Notes: generated by a model not told the origin, from the sequence alone. A stretch of 19,876 nt of DNA from SFWF01 sp045591645 (GCA_045591645.1 JAZNTG010000025.1:1-19876); one strand, 5' to 3'; shown: positions 1-7,069, counted from the first letter of the stretch. Translations and numbers: made by a program.

Positions 1-101
1 GGATCGGAGGCTGAAGCATGACCGCCGCAGGTGCAGAAAAGCTTTGAAGCGGTGGATAATTCAACGTGGGTCTCAAGACCGATTACAAGCTCGTATCTCA
101 T
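1..101 (-). CDS. gatB: Asp/Glu-tRNA amidotransferase subunit B, N-terminal fragment
   Basis: Only the first 33 codons are in the window; the gene continues past base 1. The protein begins MRYELVIGLETHVELS and goes on to LFCTCGH, which is the characteristic GatB N-terminus (IGLE-HVEL block followed by the first Cys-x-Cys of the zinc site). GatB is the kinase/transamidase subunit that activates Asp on tRNA-Asn or Glu on tRNA-Gln and receives ammonia from GatA. The ATG directly follows the TAA of gatA (TAAATG) and an AGGAGG-like site lies inside the 3' end of gatA, so translation is probably coupled. Identity is secure from the motif; nothing can be said about the rest of the protein. Confidence 0.9.
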   Translation of the reverse strand, partial: MRYELVIGLETHVELSTASKLFCTCGGHASASD

Positions 102-1262
102 TTATGCTTCCTCCTTTACTGATGCTAGACTCATTATCTTACTCTCTGCAAAATAGTCTCCGATTAGCTGAATGCCGTCCGCTACAACTGCAGGAAGACC
201 CGTAATCGAGGGAATAGCAGTGTATTTGCTCTCGTCAAACACCCTCTTGAATGCGTCTTTTGTCTCATATGGCTTTACATTCTTATCACTTATAACGGCA
301 GTAAGAACTGCATCGTATGTGCCGAAAAGCTCGGTCATTTTGTCTACGATAATTCTTCTCGTACGGAGTGCCTTATCATAGCAAACCTCATATCTACCCT
401 TTGCGAGTACATCCGAACCGTAAAGAATTGTAGCCTTTGTTAAAAATCCGAACGCTTCTGTGCGGCTCTTTACATAAAGCTCGTCTATATTCTTATATTC
501 TGCCGTTCTGTAGCCGTATTTAACACCATCAAATCGGGAGAGATTGTTGGTTGCTTCTGCCGACATCAGTATCTGCCAAGCGGTCTGGGCAGCAGGGATA
601 ATTTCAAGAGAAATTTCCTCAACCTCTGCGCCCTTAGCACGAAGAGCATCAGCAAATTTAAGAGTTTCGGCATCTGAAAGCTCGCGTACTAAAGCAATTT
701 TCATACCCTTTACAGAAAGGTCAGTCTTATACTCATATTTTTCGTCAGGTAAACTTGTACCGTCCTTATCATCGTGACCTGCGATTGCAGAGAGAACATC
801 TGCGGCAGTCTTGACGGTCGCGGCGGTAACACCTACCGTTTCACCCGAAGCGACAGCCGAAATTACACCGTAGCGTGAAACAGTACCGTAGGTTGGCTTT
901 ACAAAGGTGACGTTTGACACTGCGGCGGCTCTTCTCGGAGCACCGTTTATATCAACATTAATAGCAGCCTTGACATCTCCGTTTCTGACGAGCTCTGCAG
1001 CGGCAGATGCAAGATATCCGTCCTTTGAAACTTCGCCGAAATAAGAGGTTTCGCCAAGTAAATCGAGTCCGAATTCACCCACATTTGTTTTACCTGAAAC
1101 GGTATAGCCTTCCGCCTCTAAACGTTCTACAACCTCTGCTGTAAAGAGGGGTGTAAAGTTTTCGAGCATCTTCGAGCCTGCAGTTGAGGGTGTGCCCTGA
1201 ATCAGCAGGGTATCATCTACTGCAATATTGCCCTTTTCGATTTCGTTAATATAATATTTCAT
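102..1262 (-). CDS. gatA: GatA-like amidotransferase subunit lacking the amidase catalytic triad
   Basis: 386 residues, against about 480-490 for ordinary GatA. Conserved GatA blocks are clear: SKMLENF (30-36), GKTN.GEF (57-64), VKPTYGTVSRYG (121-132), AGHDDKDGTS, and the C-terminal YGYR...SRTEAFG and GLPAVV...GIQLIG regions. The usual N-terminal ~60 residues before the catalytic Lys are missing. The VAVKDN block reads IAVDDT, putting Asp16 where the catalytic Lys should be. The GGSSGGS cis-Ser block is reduced to DGYLAS (81-86). The nucleophile block GSDTGGS reads NVDINGA, with Ala108 at the nucleophile position. It is therefore probably not a working glutaminase, although it may still be the GatCAB scaffold. 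The start has an excellent GGAGG site 10-14 nt upstream, 14 nt after the aspS-gatC stop, so the short N-terminus is real. Pseudogenisation is possible but the frame is intact. Confidence 0.85.
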   Translation of the reverse strand: MKYYINEIEKGNIAVDDTLLIQGTPSTAGSKMLENFTPLFTAEVVERLEAEGYTVSGKTNVGEFGLDLLGETSYFGEVSKDGYLASAAAELVRNGDVKAAINVDINGAPRRAAAVSNVTFVKPTYGTVSRYGVISAVASGETVGVTAATVKTAADVLSAIAGHDDKDGTSLPDEKYEYKTDLSVKGMKIALVRELSDAETLKFADALRAKGAEVEEISLEIIPAAQTAWQILMSAEATNNLSRFDGVKYGYRTAEYKNIDELYVKSRTEAFGFLTKATILYGSDVLAKGRYEVCYDKALRTRRIIVDKMTELFGTYDAVLTAVISDKNVKPYETKDAFKRVFDESKYTAIPSITGLPAVVADGIQLIGDYFAESKIMSLASVKEEA

Positions 1263-1276
1263 TTTAGGGCACCTCC

Positions 1277-3373
1277 TTATTTAACAAGTCTCGGAACCTG
1301 CCAGCTGTCTTCGGTGCTCTGGGGAGCGCCACGGAGCAGGTCGGCACGGTCAAATTTCTGGTCACGTTTATCCTCACGTATAACGTTTGTCATAGGTCTT
1401 ACATATACCATAGCCTCGGTAGTGTTTGTATCAAGAGTCGAGAGCACGCTCTCTGCCTTTTCCATATCTGAGAAGATGGCTTTCATCTGCTTTTTCTCAT
1501 CATCAGCGAATGAAAGCTGATTTACAGAAAGAAGAGCATCAATCTTGTCAATCTTCTTTGCAGAAACACTTCCTGCCGCTCCGACTGTAGCGGCAAATGC
1601 GCCTTCTGTGCCTGCAACCTCGGCAGACCCGCTGCCGCGGATAGCGACGTTTGCCTCAAAGAGCTGAAGCTCGGTAACCTCGCTCGGAGCGCCGAGAAGC
1701 TGATCCTGAGCCTGACCGTCAAGCGGGAATGCGATAACGTCACGGATGGTCTCAGTATCTGCAAGAAGCATTACTATACGGTCAACACCGGGCGCCATTC
1801 CTGCGTGAGGCGGAGCACCGAACTGGAATGCATTGTACAGAGCCGAGAAGCGTCTTTCTACCTCGTCCTCGCTATAGCCTGCTATCTCAAACGCCTTTCT
1901 CATTATCTCGGGGCTGTGGTTACGTACCGCACCCGAAGCGAGCTCGATTCCGTTACATACAAGGTCATACTGATATGCAAGCACGGTGCAGGGGTCCTTT
2001 GTGAGAAGAGCCTCAAGACCGCCCTGCGGCATTGAGAAGGGGTTGTGGGTAAATATGATAGAGTCGGTAGTCTCATCAAGCTCATACATCGGGAAGTCGA
2101 CTACGAAGCAGAATTCAAAGGAATTCTTATCGATAAGGTCAAGTTCCTGACCCAGCCAATTTCTGATAACACCCGCATTCTTGTCGGCGGTATTAGAAAC
2201 GGTATCGCAGATAAAGAAGAGTGTCTCGCCTTCGCGAAGTCCCGTCAGCTCTGCAATTTCTCTCTTCTGGTCCGAAGTCAGCACCTTGGAGATCGGGTCG
2301 TCCTTATATTTATATCCGTCTTCCTCAAGAAGAGTGATGTGAGCAAGGCCTGCCATCTTTGCCTTCTTGGTAGCAAACTCAAGCGACTTATCAAAGAACC
2401 ATCTTTCAGCCTTGCAGGGAGCAACTATACCGCGGACCTGCTTGTTTTTAAAGGGCTTGAACTCTACCCTTGTGAAAAGCTCTGTAAGGTCGCAGATAAT
2501 AAGCGGATTTCTAAGGTCGGGCTTATCCGAGCCGTACTTTGCCATAGCCTCTGCATAAGGGATTCTTCTGAAGGGGTTAGCTGTGATCTTCTTATCCGAG
2601 AAAGTGCGGAATACGTCGCTTACGACCTCCTCACAAACGGCAAGGACCTCGTCCTGTGTCGAGAAAGCCATCTCAAAGTCGAGCTGATAAAATTCACCGG
2701 GTGAACGGTCGGCACGTGCATCCTCATCTCTGAAGCAAGGAGCTATCTGATAATATTTATCAAAGCCCGATACCATAAGCAGCTGCTTGAACTGCTGCGG
2801 TGCCTGGGGCAGAGCGTAAAACTTTCCGGGGTGCTTACGGGACGGTACTAAGAAGTCACGCGCGCCCTCTGGTGAAGAGGCGGTGAGGATAGGAGTCTGG
2901 ATGTCTAAAAATCCCCTCTCGTCCATAAGACGCCTCATATGGCCGATGACCTTTGAGCGAAGAATTATATTACTATGAAGCGCGGGATTTCTAAGATCCA
3001 AAAATCTGTGCTTTAGTCTTATATTCTCATTTGTATCGGTAGCTCCGATCTCAAAAGGAATGTCGCGTGTGCAAAGACCGAGAACACTGACACTGTCTGC
3101 CACAAGCTCTACAAGGCCTGTTTCTATCTTGGGGTTTACAGTGTTCGGGTCACGCTCGGTGACAACGCCCTTTACCGAAATTACTGTTTCCTTGCCGACG
3201 CCGCGAAGCAGGTTTTCGTCGTGAACGACCACCTGAGTTATTCCTGTTTCATCACGAAGATCAACGAATAAAACTCCGCCGTGGTCGCGTATAACGTCGA
3301 CCCATCCGGCAAGCTCTACCGTACGACCGATGTGATCCTTTCTTATGTCATTGCAACGATGAGTTCTATACAT
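1277..3373 (-). CDS. aspS-gatC: Aspartyl-tRNA synthetase fused to GatC
   Basis: 698 residues from the ATG at 3373. That start is chosen because GGAGG lies 9 nt upstream and the protein then begins MYRTHRCNDI, the normal AspRS N-terminus; the open frame extends further upstream but there it is T-box leader. Residues 1-105 are the OB-fold anticodon-binding domain. Class II catalytic motifs follow: motif 1 region at about 140-165, motif 2 FRDEDARADRSPGEFYQLDF (214-233) and motif 3 GMAPGVDRIVML (525-536), with the bacterial GAD insertion between. After the usual AspRS end (GAPSEVTELQL, 561-571) comes an Ala/Gly/Ser-rich linker (about 572-605), then a GatC domain (606-698): helical start, YVRPMTNVIRED, GAPQ...WQVPRLVK. 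The motif 2 wording and His31 in RDHGG resemble alphaproteobacterial and Pseudomonas-type non-discriminating AspRS, which charge both tRNA-Asp and tRNA-Asn. GatC normally holds GatA and GatB together, so the fusion would tether synthetase to amidotransferase. Confidence 0.93.
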   Translation of the reverse strand: MYRTHRCNDIRKDHIGRTVELAGWVDVIRDHGGVLFVDLRDETGITQVVVHDENLLRGVGKETVISVKGVVTERDPNTVNPKIETGLVELVADSVSVLGLCTRDIPFEIGATDTNENIRLKHRFLDLRNPALHSNIILRSKVIGHMRRLMDERGFLDIQTPILTASSPEGARDFLVPSRKHPGKFYALPQAPQQFKQLLMVSGFDKYYQIAPCFRDEDARADRSPGEFYQLDFEMAFSTQDEVLAVCEEVVSDVFRTFSDKKITANPFRRIPYAEAMAKYGSDKPDLRNPLIICDLTELFTRVEFKPFKNKQVRGIVAPCKAERWFFDKSLEFATKKAKMAGLAHITLLEEDGYKYKDDPISKVLTSDQKREIAELTGLREGETLFFICDTVSNTADKNAGVIRNWLGQELDLIDKNSFEFCFVVDFPMYELDETTDSIIFTHNPFSMPQGGLEALLTKDPCTVLAYQYDLVCNGIELASGAVRNHSPEIMRKAFEIAGYSEDEVERRFSALYNAFQFGAPPHAGMAPGVDRIVMLLADTETIRDVIAFPLDGQAQDQLLGAPSEVTELQLFEANVAIRGSGSAEVAGTEGAFAATVGAAGSVSAKKIDKIDALLSVNQLSFADDEKKQMKAIFSDMEKAESVLSTLDTNTTEAMVYVRPMTNVIREDKRDQKFDRADLLRGAPQSTEDSWQVPRLVK

Positions 3374-3429
3374 GCTAAATAACCTCCGTTTGCTAAATAT
3401 ATGCCCAGATTTGTGTTTAAAATACAAAA

Positions 3430-3646
3430 CAAAAAGCCCCGAGAATCCGTAAAGATTCTCGGGACGAGTAAACATTTTACCCGCGGTGCCACCCGCATTG
3501 ATACCGAAAAACAGTATCCGCTTTTAATATTAAGTTTGAGATTGCCGTCGAAGTGTTGCCGAGCTTACTACTCATCTGAGGCACGCTCTCAGCCGGTGAC
3601 GCGCCATCTCTTTCAGACTTTCCAAAAAAGTCGGGTCTTCAACGTC
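3430..3646 (-). promoter_or_regulatory. T-box riboswitch (tRNA-Asn type) of the aspS-gatC-gatA-gatB operon
   Basis: The leader reads 5' to 3' on the minus strand. A Stem I base helix pairs CGTTGAAG (3644-3637) with CTTCGACG (3553-3546). An internal loop follows, whose 3' side is CAACA, then a second helix CCGACTT (3634-3628) with AAG(C)TCGG (3566-3559). Distal arms lie at about 3612-3571. The triplet in the specifier position is AAC (3557-3555) followed by A, an Asn codon. A GATACTG/CGGTATC hairpin (Stem III-like) precedes the T-box GCGGGTGGCACCGCGG (3496-3481). The bulge TGGC fits a tRNA with discriminator G, as in tRNA-Asn and tRNA-Asp. The T-box is followed by CGTCCC and an intrinsic terminator. 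Uncharged tRNA-Asn would favour the antiterminator. The T-box identity is very secure; the specifier assignment rests on hand folding. Confidence 0.93.
3431..3463 (-). terminator. Regulated intrinsic terminator of the T-box leader
   Basis: CCCGAGAATC (3463-3454) pairs with GATTCTCGGG (3447-3438) around a 6-nt loop, followed by GCTTTTTG on the minus strand. It lies directly after the T-box CGTCCC element, about 60 nt before the aspS start, which is the standard position for attenuation. Confidence 0.92.
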
Positions 3647-3650
3647 AATT

Positions 3651-3679
3651 ATTATAACAAACAATTTTTTTATTGTCAA
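3651..3679 (-). promoter_or_regulatory. Promoter of the aspS-gatCAB operon
   Basis: TTGACA at 3679-3674, a 17-nt spacer and TATAAT at 3656-3651: a perfect consensus sigma-A promoter. Transcription would start at about 3646-3645, exactly where the 5' strand of T-box Stem I begins. Confidence 0.9.
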
Positions 3680-3704
3680 TATGTAAAATATGTAATATTT
3701 TCAG

Positions 3705-3733
3705 TTGCGCTCTGTTTTTTGTTGTGCTAAAAT
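3705..3733 (+). promoter_or_regulatory. Promoter of the nicotinamidase-nadE operon
   Basis: TTGCGC (3705-3710), a 17-nt spacer, and TAAAAT (3728-3733) preceded by TGC (extended -10). It is divergent from the aspS promoter, with the two -35 boxes about 25 nt apart. It lies 38 nt before the nicotinamidase start codon. Confidence 0.65.
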
Positions 3734-3771
3734 AACTGTAACAAATAGTGCTGTGCAGGAGTTTGTTTGGT

Positions 3772-4272
3772 ATGAAAAAAACACTTATTGTAGTTGATAT
3801 GCAAAACGATTTTATAGATATGGCGCTTGGTACGCCTGAGGCTGTCTCCATAGTACCGAAGGTCAAGGCAAAAATAGAGGAATATAAAGCACGTGGAGAT
3901 GAAATAATCTATACAAGAGACACCCACAGCGAGGATTATATGAGCACCAACGAAGGTAAAAATCTGCCTGTTCCCCACTGTCTCAAGGGCACAAAAGGTT
4001 GGGAGATAGCCGACGGGCTTTATGTTGAGGGTTCAAAAATTATCGATAAGCCCAACTTTGGCTGGCCTTATTGGGAGCTTGAAGACCTTCGCGAGGTCGA
4101 AATGATCGGTCTTTGCACCGATATTTGTGTTGTTTCAAATGCTCTAATTATAAAAGCACAGTTCCCCGAAATATCTGTCACAGTTGATTCCTCTTGCTGT
4201 GCGGGCGTTACCCCCCGAAGCCACGACGCGGCGCTTGCGACTATGAAGATGTGTCAAGTAAATGTTATTTAG
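3772..4272 (+). CDS. pncA: Nicotinamidase / isochorismatase-family cysteine hydrolase
   Basis: 166 residues. The start at 3772 (MKKTLIVVDMQNDF) is chosen over an upstream in-frame ATG because AGGAG sits at 3757-3761 and the family begins with the strand leading to the catalytic Asp. The triad is visible: Asp9 in VVDMQNDF, Lys93 in IIDKPNF and Cys119 in TDICVV. The metal-binding Asp50, His52 and His69 (RDTH...VPHC) match the spacing of archaeal nicotinamidases. This favours true nicotinamidase (nicotinamide to nicotinic acid plus ammonia) over other cysteine hydrolases. It is followed after 12 nt by NAD synthetase, so the pair supports NAD salvage by the deamidating route. The protein is cytoplasmic with no signal peptide. 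Substrate is inferred from motifs and context. Confidence 0.87.
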   Translation: MKKTLIVVDMQNDFIDMALGTPEAVSIVPKVKAKIEEYKARGDEIIYTRDTHSEDYMSTNEGKNLPVPHCLKGTKGWEIADGLYVEGSKIIDKPNFGWPYWELEDLREVEMIGLCTDICVVSNALIIKAQFPEISVTVDSSCCAGVTPRSHDAALATMKMCQVNVI

Positions 4273-4284
4273 GAGAGTAAAAAA

Positions 4285-5016
4285 ATGTTTGATGCTGTAA
4301 AAGTTAAAGACCAATGTGTAGAGTGGATAAGGGAGTTTTTCCGTGAAAACGGACCCGACTGCAACGCCGTTGTCGGCATTTCGGGCGGAAAGGACTCATC
4401 GGTTGCCGCGGCGCTTTGCGTTGAGGCTCTCGGAAAAGATAGAGTTATAGGTGTTTTAATGCCTCAGGGACTACAGCCGGATATCGATATGGCGTATCTC
4501 CTTGTAAATCACCTTGGGATAAAGCACTATGAGATAAACGTCAAGGAAACTATTGACGCTATCGTTTCGGCCTTCCCCGAAGAGCTTGGTCTTTCCGTAC
4601 AGGCAAGAACCAATCTACCCCCCAGAATCCGTATGGCTACCCTTTATGCCGTCAGCCAGTCACTAAACGGCAGAGTCGTAAATACCTGCAATCTATCTGA
4701 GGATTGGGTCGGCTACTCTACCCGTTACGGCGATGCCGCGGGCGATTTTTCGCCTATGTGCAATCTGACCGTTACCGAAGTTAAGGAAATAGGCAGAGTT
4801 TTAGGTCTTCCCGATGTGCTGGTGGACAAGGTGCCGATTGACGGACTTTGCGGAAAGACCGACGAGGAAAACTTAGGCTTTACCTATGCCGAGCTTGACC
4901 GATACATCCGCGAGGGTGTAATAGAAGATAAGGACAAGAAAGAGCTTATTGACAAAAAGCATAAGGCTAACCTCTTTAAATTACAGCTAATGCCAAGCTT
5001 TAACCCAAAAATATAA
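4285..5016 (+). CDS. nadE: Ammonia-dependent NAD(+) synthetase
   Basis: 243 residues. The ATP-pyrophosphatase P-loop SGGKDS lies at 33-38. Further NadE blocks are CNLSEDWVGYSTRYGDAAGD, NLTVTEVKEIGRVLGLP and DGLCGKTDEENLGFTYAELD near the C-terminus. The enzyme adenylates nicotinic acid adenine dinucleotide and amidates it to NAD. There is no N-terminal nitrilase-type glutaminase domain, so it is the short form that uses free ammonia. The ribosome binding site AGGAGAG overlaps the stop codon of the nicotinamidase gene, so the two are one translationally close operon. The gene ends just before a strong terminator. Confidence 0.95.
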   Translation: MFDAVKVKDQCVEWIREFFRENGPDCNAVVGISGGKDSSVAAALCVEALGKDRVIGVLMPQGLQPDIDMAYLLVNHLGIKHYEINVKETIDAIVSAFPEELGLSVQARTNLPPRIRMATLYAVSQSLNGRVVNTCNLSEDWVGYSTRYGDAAGDFSPMCNLTVTEVKEIGRVLGLPDVLVDKVPIDGLCGKTDEENLGFTYAELDRYIREGVIEDKDKKELIDKKHKANLFKLQLMPSFNPKI

Positions 5017-5022
5017 TAAATC

Positions 5023-5055
5023 AGCGCTGACCGAAAAGGTCAGCGCTTTCTTGTT
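5023..5055 (+). terminator. Intrinsic terminator after nadE, possibly bidirectional
   Basis: Perfect 10-bp stem AGCGCTGACC (5023-5032) / GGTCAGCGCT (5038-5047), loop GAAAA, followed by TTCTTGTTCTT. On the other strand the stem is followed by a weaker T-rich run, so it may also end the convergent zinc-ribbon gene. Confidence 0.9.
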
Positions 5056-5063
5056 CTTAAAAT

Positions 5064-6974
5064 CTAATAAACAAAAACATTTTCGGTATCACCGTATACA
5101 TCATCCATACTTCCGCCGTACATATCATCAAGACTTTCGCCGTAATAATCGTCGGAAGCATCAAAATCCAATGATGACTTGAATGATACTAAAAAGCTTT
5201 CAGCTATAGACACTATCTCTTCATCCACGCCTTTATCGCGAAGCATATCTAATACCTTATCGGTATCAAGCGACTCTGCCCACTTTGTTAAAGCCTCATA
5301 GTCGGTAGAATCAATCGCTTCTGTGGGTACAGTGATCTCCCCGTCAGACTGAGCAATAGCGGTTGTGATATCAAAGCCTACAAAAAGCTCTCCCTTGGAG
5401 AGGATGTTAATCTCGTGCTTTGATGATTTGTCTTCGACCTCTGCCTTTAGCTCTAAGGTGAAATCATACTCCTCCATAAGGTCAGTAAAATCAGAATCTA
5501 CCATCTCTTCGATGAGGGTATCGCTGAATTCTATTCTTATTGTTCCGTCAAACTTGTTATCCTTGAGCTTGCCAAGGTCGGCGTCTTCAATTATAAGGTC
5601 AAGATATGCCTTTCCGTCTACTCTGACGGTGTACTCACCTATGAGCTTGCCACCCTTTACTTCGCCGCTTCCTTCGATCTTGAATTCCTCGTTCTCAGCC
5701 TCGATTGCAAACTTTGTGCCCTTCTGAACAGTGATATTGGTTATGATCTCTTCGCCGTCAATCTCTACGGTGCGTCCGCAGACCTCATGCTTTGAATTTA
5801 CGAAGGTTTTGAGTATGATAGGCTCATCGTCATCCGCTTTGTCCATAGCTTCTTCTATAGAGTCAAGACCCTCTTCGATAATTTCCTTAAACTCGTCGTA
5901 ATAATCAATATCGGGATCTATGATCTCTTTTTCTGCGAGATATCCGCAAACCGATTCAATGATCTCTTTGAGTTCGGCGTCTTCCTTTGCAGTTTTAAGG
6001 ATCTCTTCTGCGATAGCGAGCGCATCCTCTTCGGTTATCTCATACTCGATAACGGTGAATTCGCCTGTAAGCTCGCCCACGGTAAGATACTTTGTAGAGG
6101 TTCCGACCGCTTCAAGTTTATTTATAATAATATCAGCGTACTTTGTAAGAAGCTCGTTAAGCGCCTTTTCACTCGGCAAAGCCTTCTTGAATTCGGGATC
6201 ATCAAGAGCCTCCATGATCTTTGCCAGTTCGCCGTCTCCGCCCTCAATAGCATCATCCAGAGTTATATCTTCCTTGATAAACTTATCGTTCAGATTAGAA
6301 AGCGCAAAATAGAATACCTGCTCTTTTGCGTCGACAATAGCATCAAACTTTAATATATCGCTGTTAGAAAGCGCAAGCGCAAGGTTTGCCGCAGCTTTAT
6401 CGCCGTCCAGCTCACCCGTAGCTGACAGAGACAGCTCATTTATCCAATCAAGATCGGTCTCGCCTGCCAGATTCTCCCCGATAAGCTCCTGTGCGCTCTG
6501 GCTTAGCTTCGGCTGAAGCTTTACGGTTTTAGAAGACTCTTCCTTCTCTTCTATCACAACGGCATATGCCTCTGTTATAGCGTTAACGCTCTTACTTACA
6601 CTCTGCTCCTCAACAAAACGCAGATAATCAGTATCTGAGCCAAAGGTCTTGACAGCATAGCCTTTAACAAAATTGAAGTTGAATGCCGCAAGGACTGCCA
6701 ATACAACCACTACCGCTGCAGAAGCCAGACCGATGATCAGTCCCGTCTTCTTTTTCTTTGCGGGTAGTGTCGGCTCTGATATCTCGCCCTCATCAGAAGC
6801 AATAACATTAAAGCTTTCTACAGTTTCCATCTCAGGGACGTCCTCTGTCTCAGCGATGACCTCTGCCTCAGGCAGAGCGTTTGCCTCTTCAACCGCCTCT
6901 TCTACCTCAGCTCCGCACTTAGTGCAAAAAACTTGATTTTCTAAAATTTCATTTCCGCAATTTTTACAAAACAT
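5064..6974 (-). CDS. Zinc-ribbon single-pass membrane protein with large acidic extracellular region, function unknown
   Basis: 636 residues from the ATG at 6974; a GTG at 6989 is an alternative start. The N-terminus is a zinc ribbon: Cys3, Cys6, Cys17 and Cys20 in the CKNCG and CTKCG pattern. An acidic linker (about 22-70), a KKKK stop signal (73-76) and one transmembrane helix (about 77-100, rich in Ala/Val/Leu) follow. The remaining ~530 residues are Glu/Asp/Lys-rich, predicted extracytoplasmic, with alternating helical and beta-rich stretches. The last 40 residues contain near-repeats YYGESLDDMYGG and SMDDVYGD ending in FVY. Proteins with this plan are common in Clostridia and mostly lack an assigned role. 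Given the cytoplasmic ribbon and surface domain, envelope sensing or anchoring is a guess. It is preceded by its own promoter and a palindrome. Confidence 0.85.
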   Translation of the reverse strand: MFCKNCGNEILENQVFCTKCGAEVEEAVEEANALPEAEVIAETEDVPEMETVESFNVIASDEGEISEPTLPAKKKKTGLIIGLASAAVVVVLAVLAAFNFNFVKGYAVKTFGSDTDYLRFVEEQSVSKSVNAITEAYAVVIEEKEESSKTVKLQPKLSQSAQELIGENLAGETDLDWINELSLSATGELDGDKAAANLALALSNSDILKFDAIVDAKEQVFYFALSNLNDKFIKEDITLDDAIEGGDGELAKIMEALDDPEFKKALPSEKALNELLTKYADIIINKLEAVGTSTKYLTVGELTGEFTVIEYEITEEDALAIAEEILKTAKEDAELKEIIESVCGYLAEKEIIDPDIDYYDEFKEIIEEGLDSIEEAMDKADDDEPIILKTFVNSKHEVCGRTVEIDGEEIITNITVQKGTKFAIEAENEEFKIEGSGEVKGGKLIGEYTVRVDGKAYLDLIIEDADLGKLKDNKFDGTIRIEFSDTLIEEMVDSDFTDLMEEYDFTLELKAEVEDKSSKHEINILSKGELFVGFDITTAIAQSDGEITVPTEAIDSTDYEALTKWAESLDTDKVLDMLRDKGVDEEIVSIAESFLVSFKSSLDFDASDDYYGESLDDMYGGSMDDVYGDTENVFVY

Positions 6975-6985
6975 AATCTCACTCG

Positions 6986-7006
6986 GCACAAAATTTAATT
7001 TTGTGC
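6986..7006. promoter_or_regulatory. 21-bp perfect palindrome in the 5' leader of the zinc-ribbon gene
   Basis: The 10-nt arms GCACAAAATT and AATTTTGTGC flank one central base. It lies between the AGGAG sequence (minus strand, about 7012-7008) and the ATG at 6974, and covers the possible GTG start at 6989. It could be an operator for a dimeric repressor or an mRNA hairpin affecting ribosome access. The AGGAG is too far (about 33 nt) from the ATG unless this hairpin folds or the GTG is used. Confidence 0.6.
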
Positions 7007-7025
7007 GCTCTCCTTTCTTAATTCT

Positions 7026-7054
7026 AATTTACCACACTAAAACAAAACAGTCAA
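7026..7054 (-). promoter_or_regulatory. Promoter of the zinc-ribbon gene
   Basis: TTGACT (7054-7049), a 17-nt spacer and TAAATT (7031-7026) on the minus strand, just after the stop codon of the metallo-beta-lactamase-fold gene. No terminator is visible between the two genes, so read-through is also possible. Confidence 0.7.
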
Positions 7055-7069
7055 TAAAACCAGTGATTT

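Noticed and set aside
102..1262. gatA as a decayed pseudogene
   Set aside because: The frame is intact, starts and ends tightly within the operon and keeps many GatA blocks outside the active site. Decay cannot be fully excluded without homologues.
2045..2704. 219-codon plus-strand open frame
   Set aside because: It lies wholly opposite the well-supported aspS gene, has no ribosome site and no recognisable domain.
3374..3475. Upstream extension of the aspS reading frame by 34 codons
   Set aside because: This sequence is the T-box terminator and leader. AspRS similarity and the GGAGG site both place the start at 3373.
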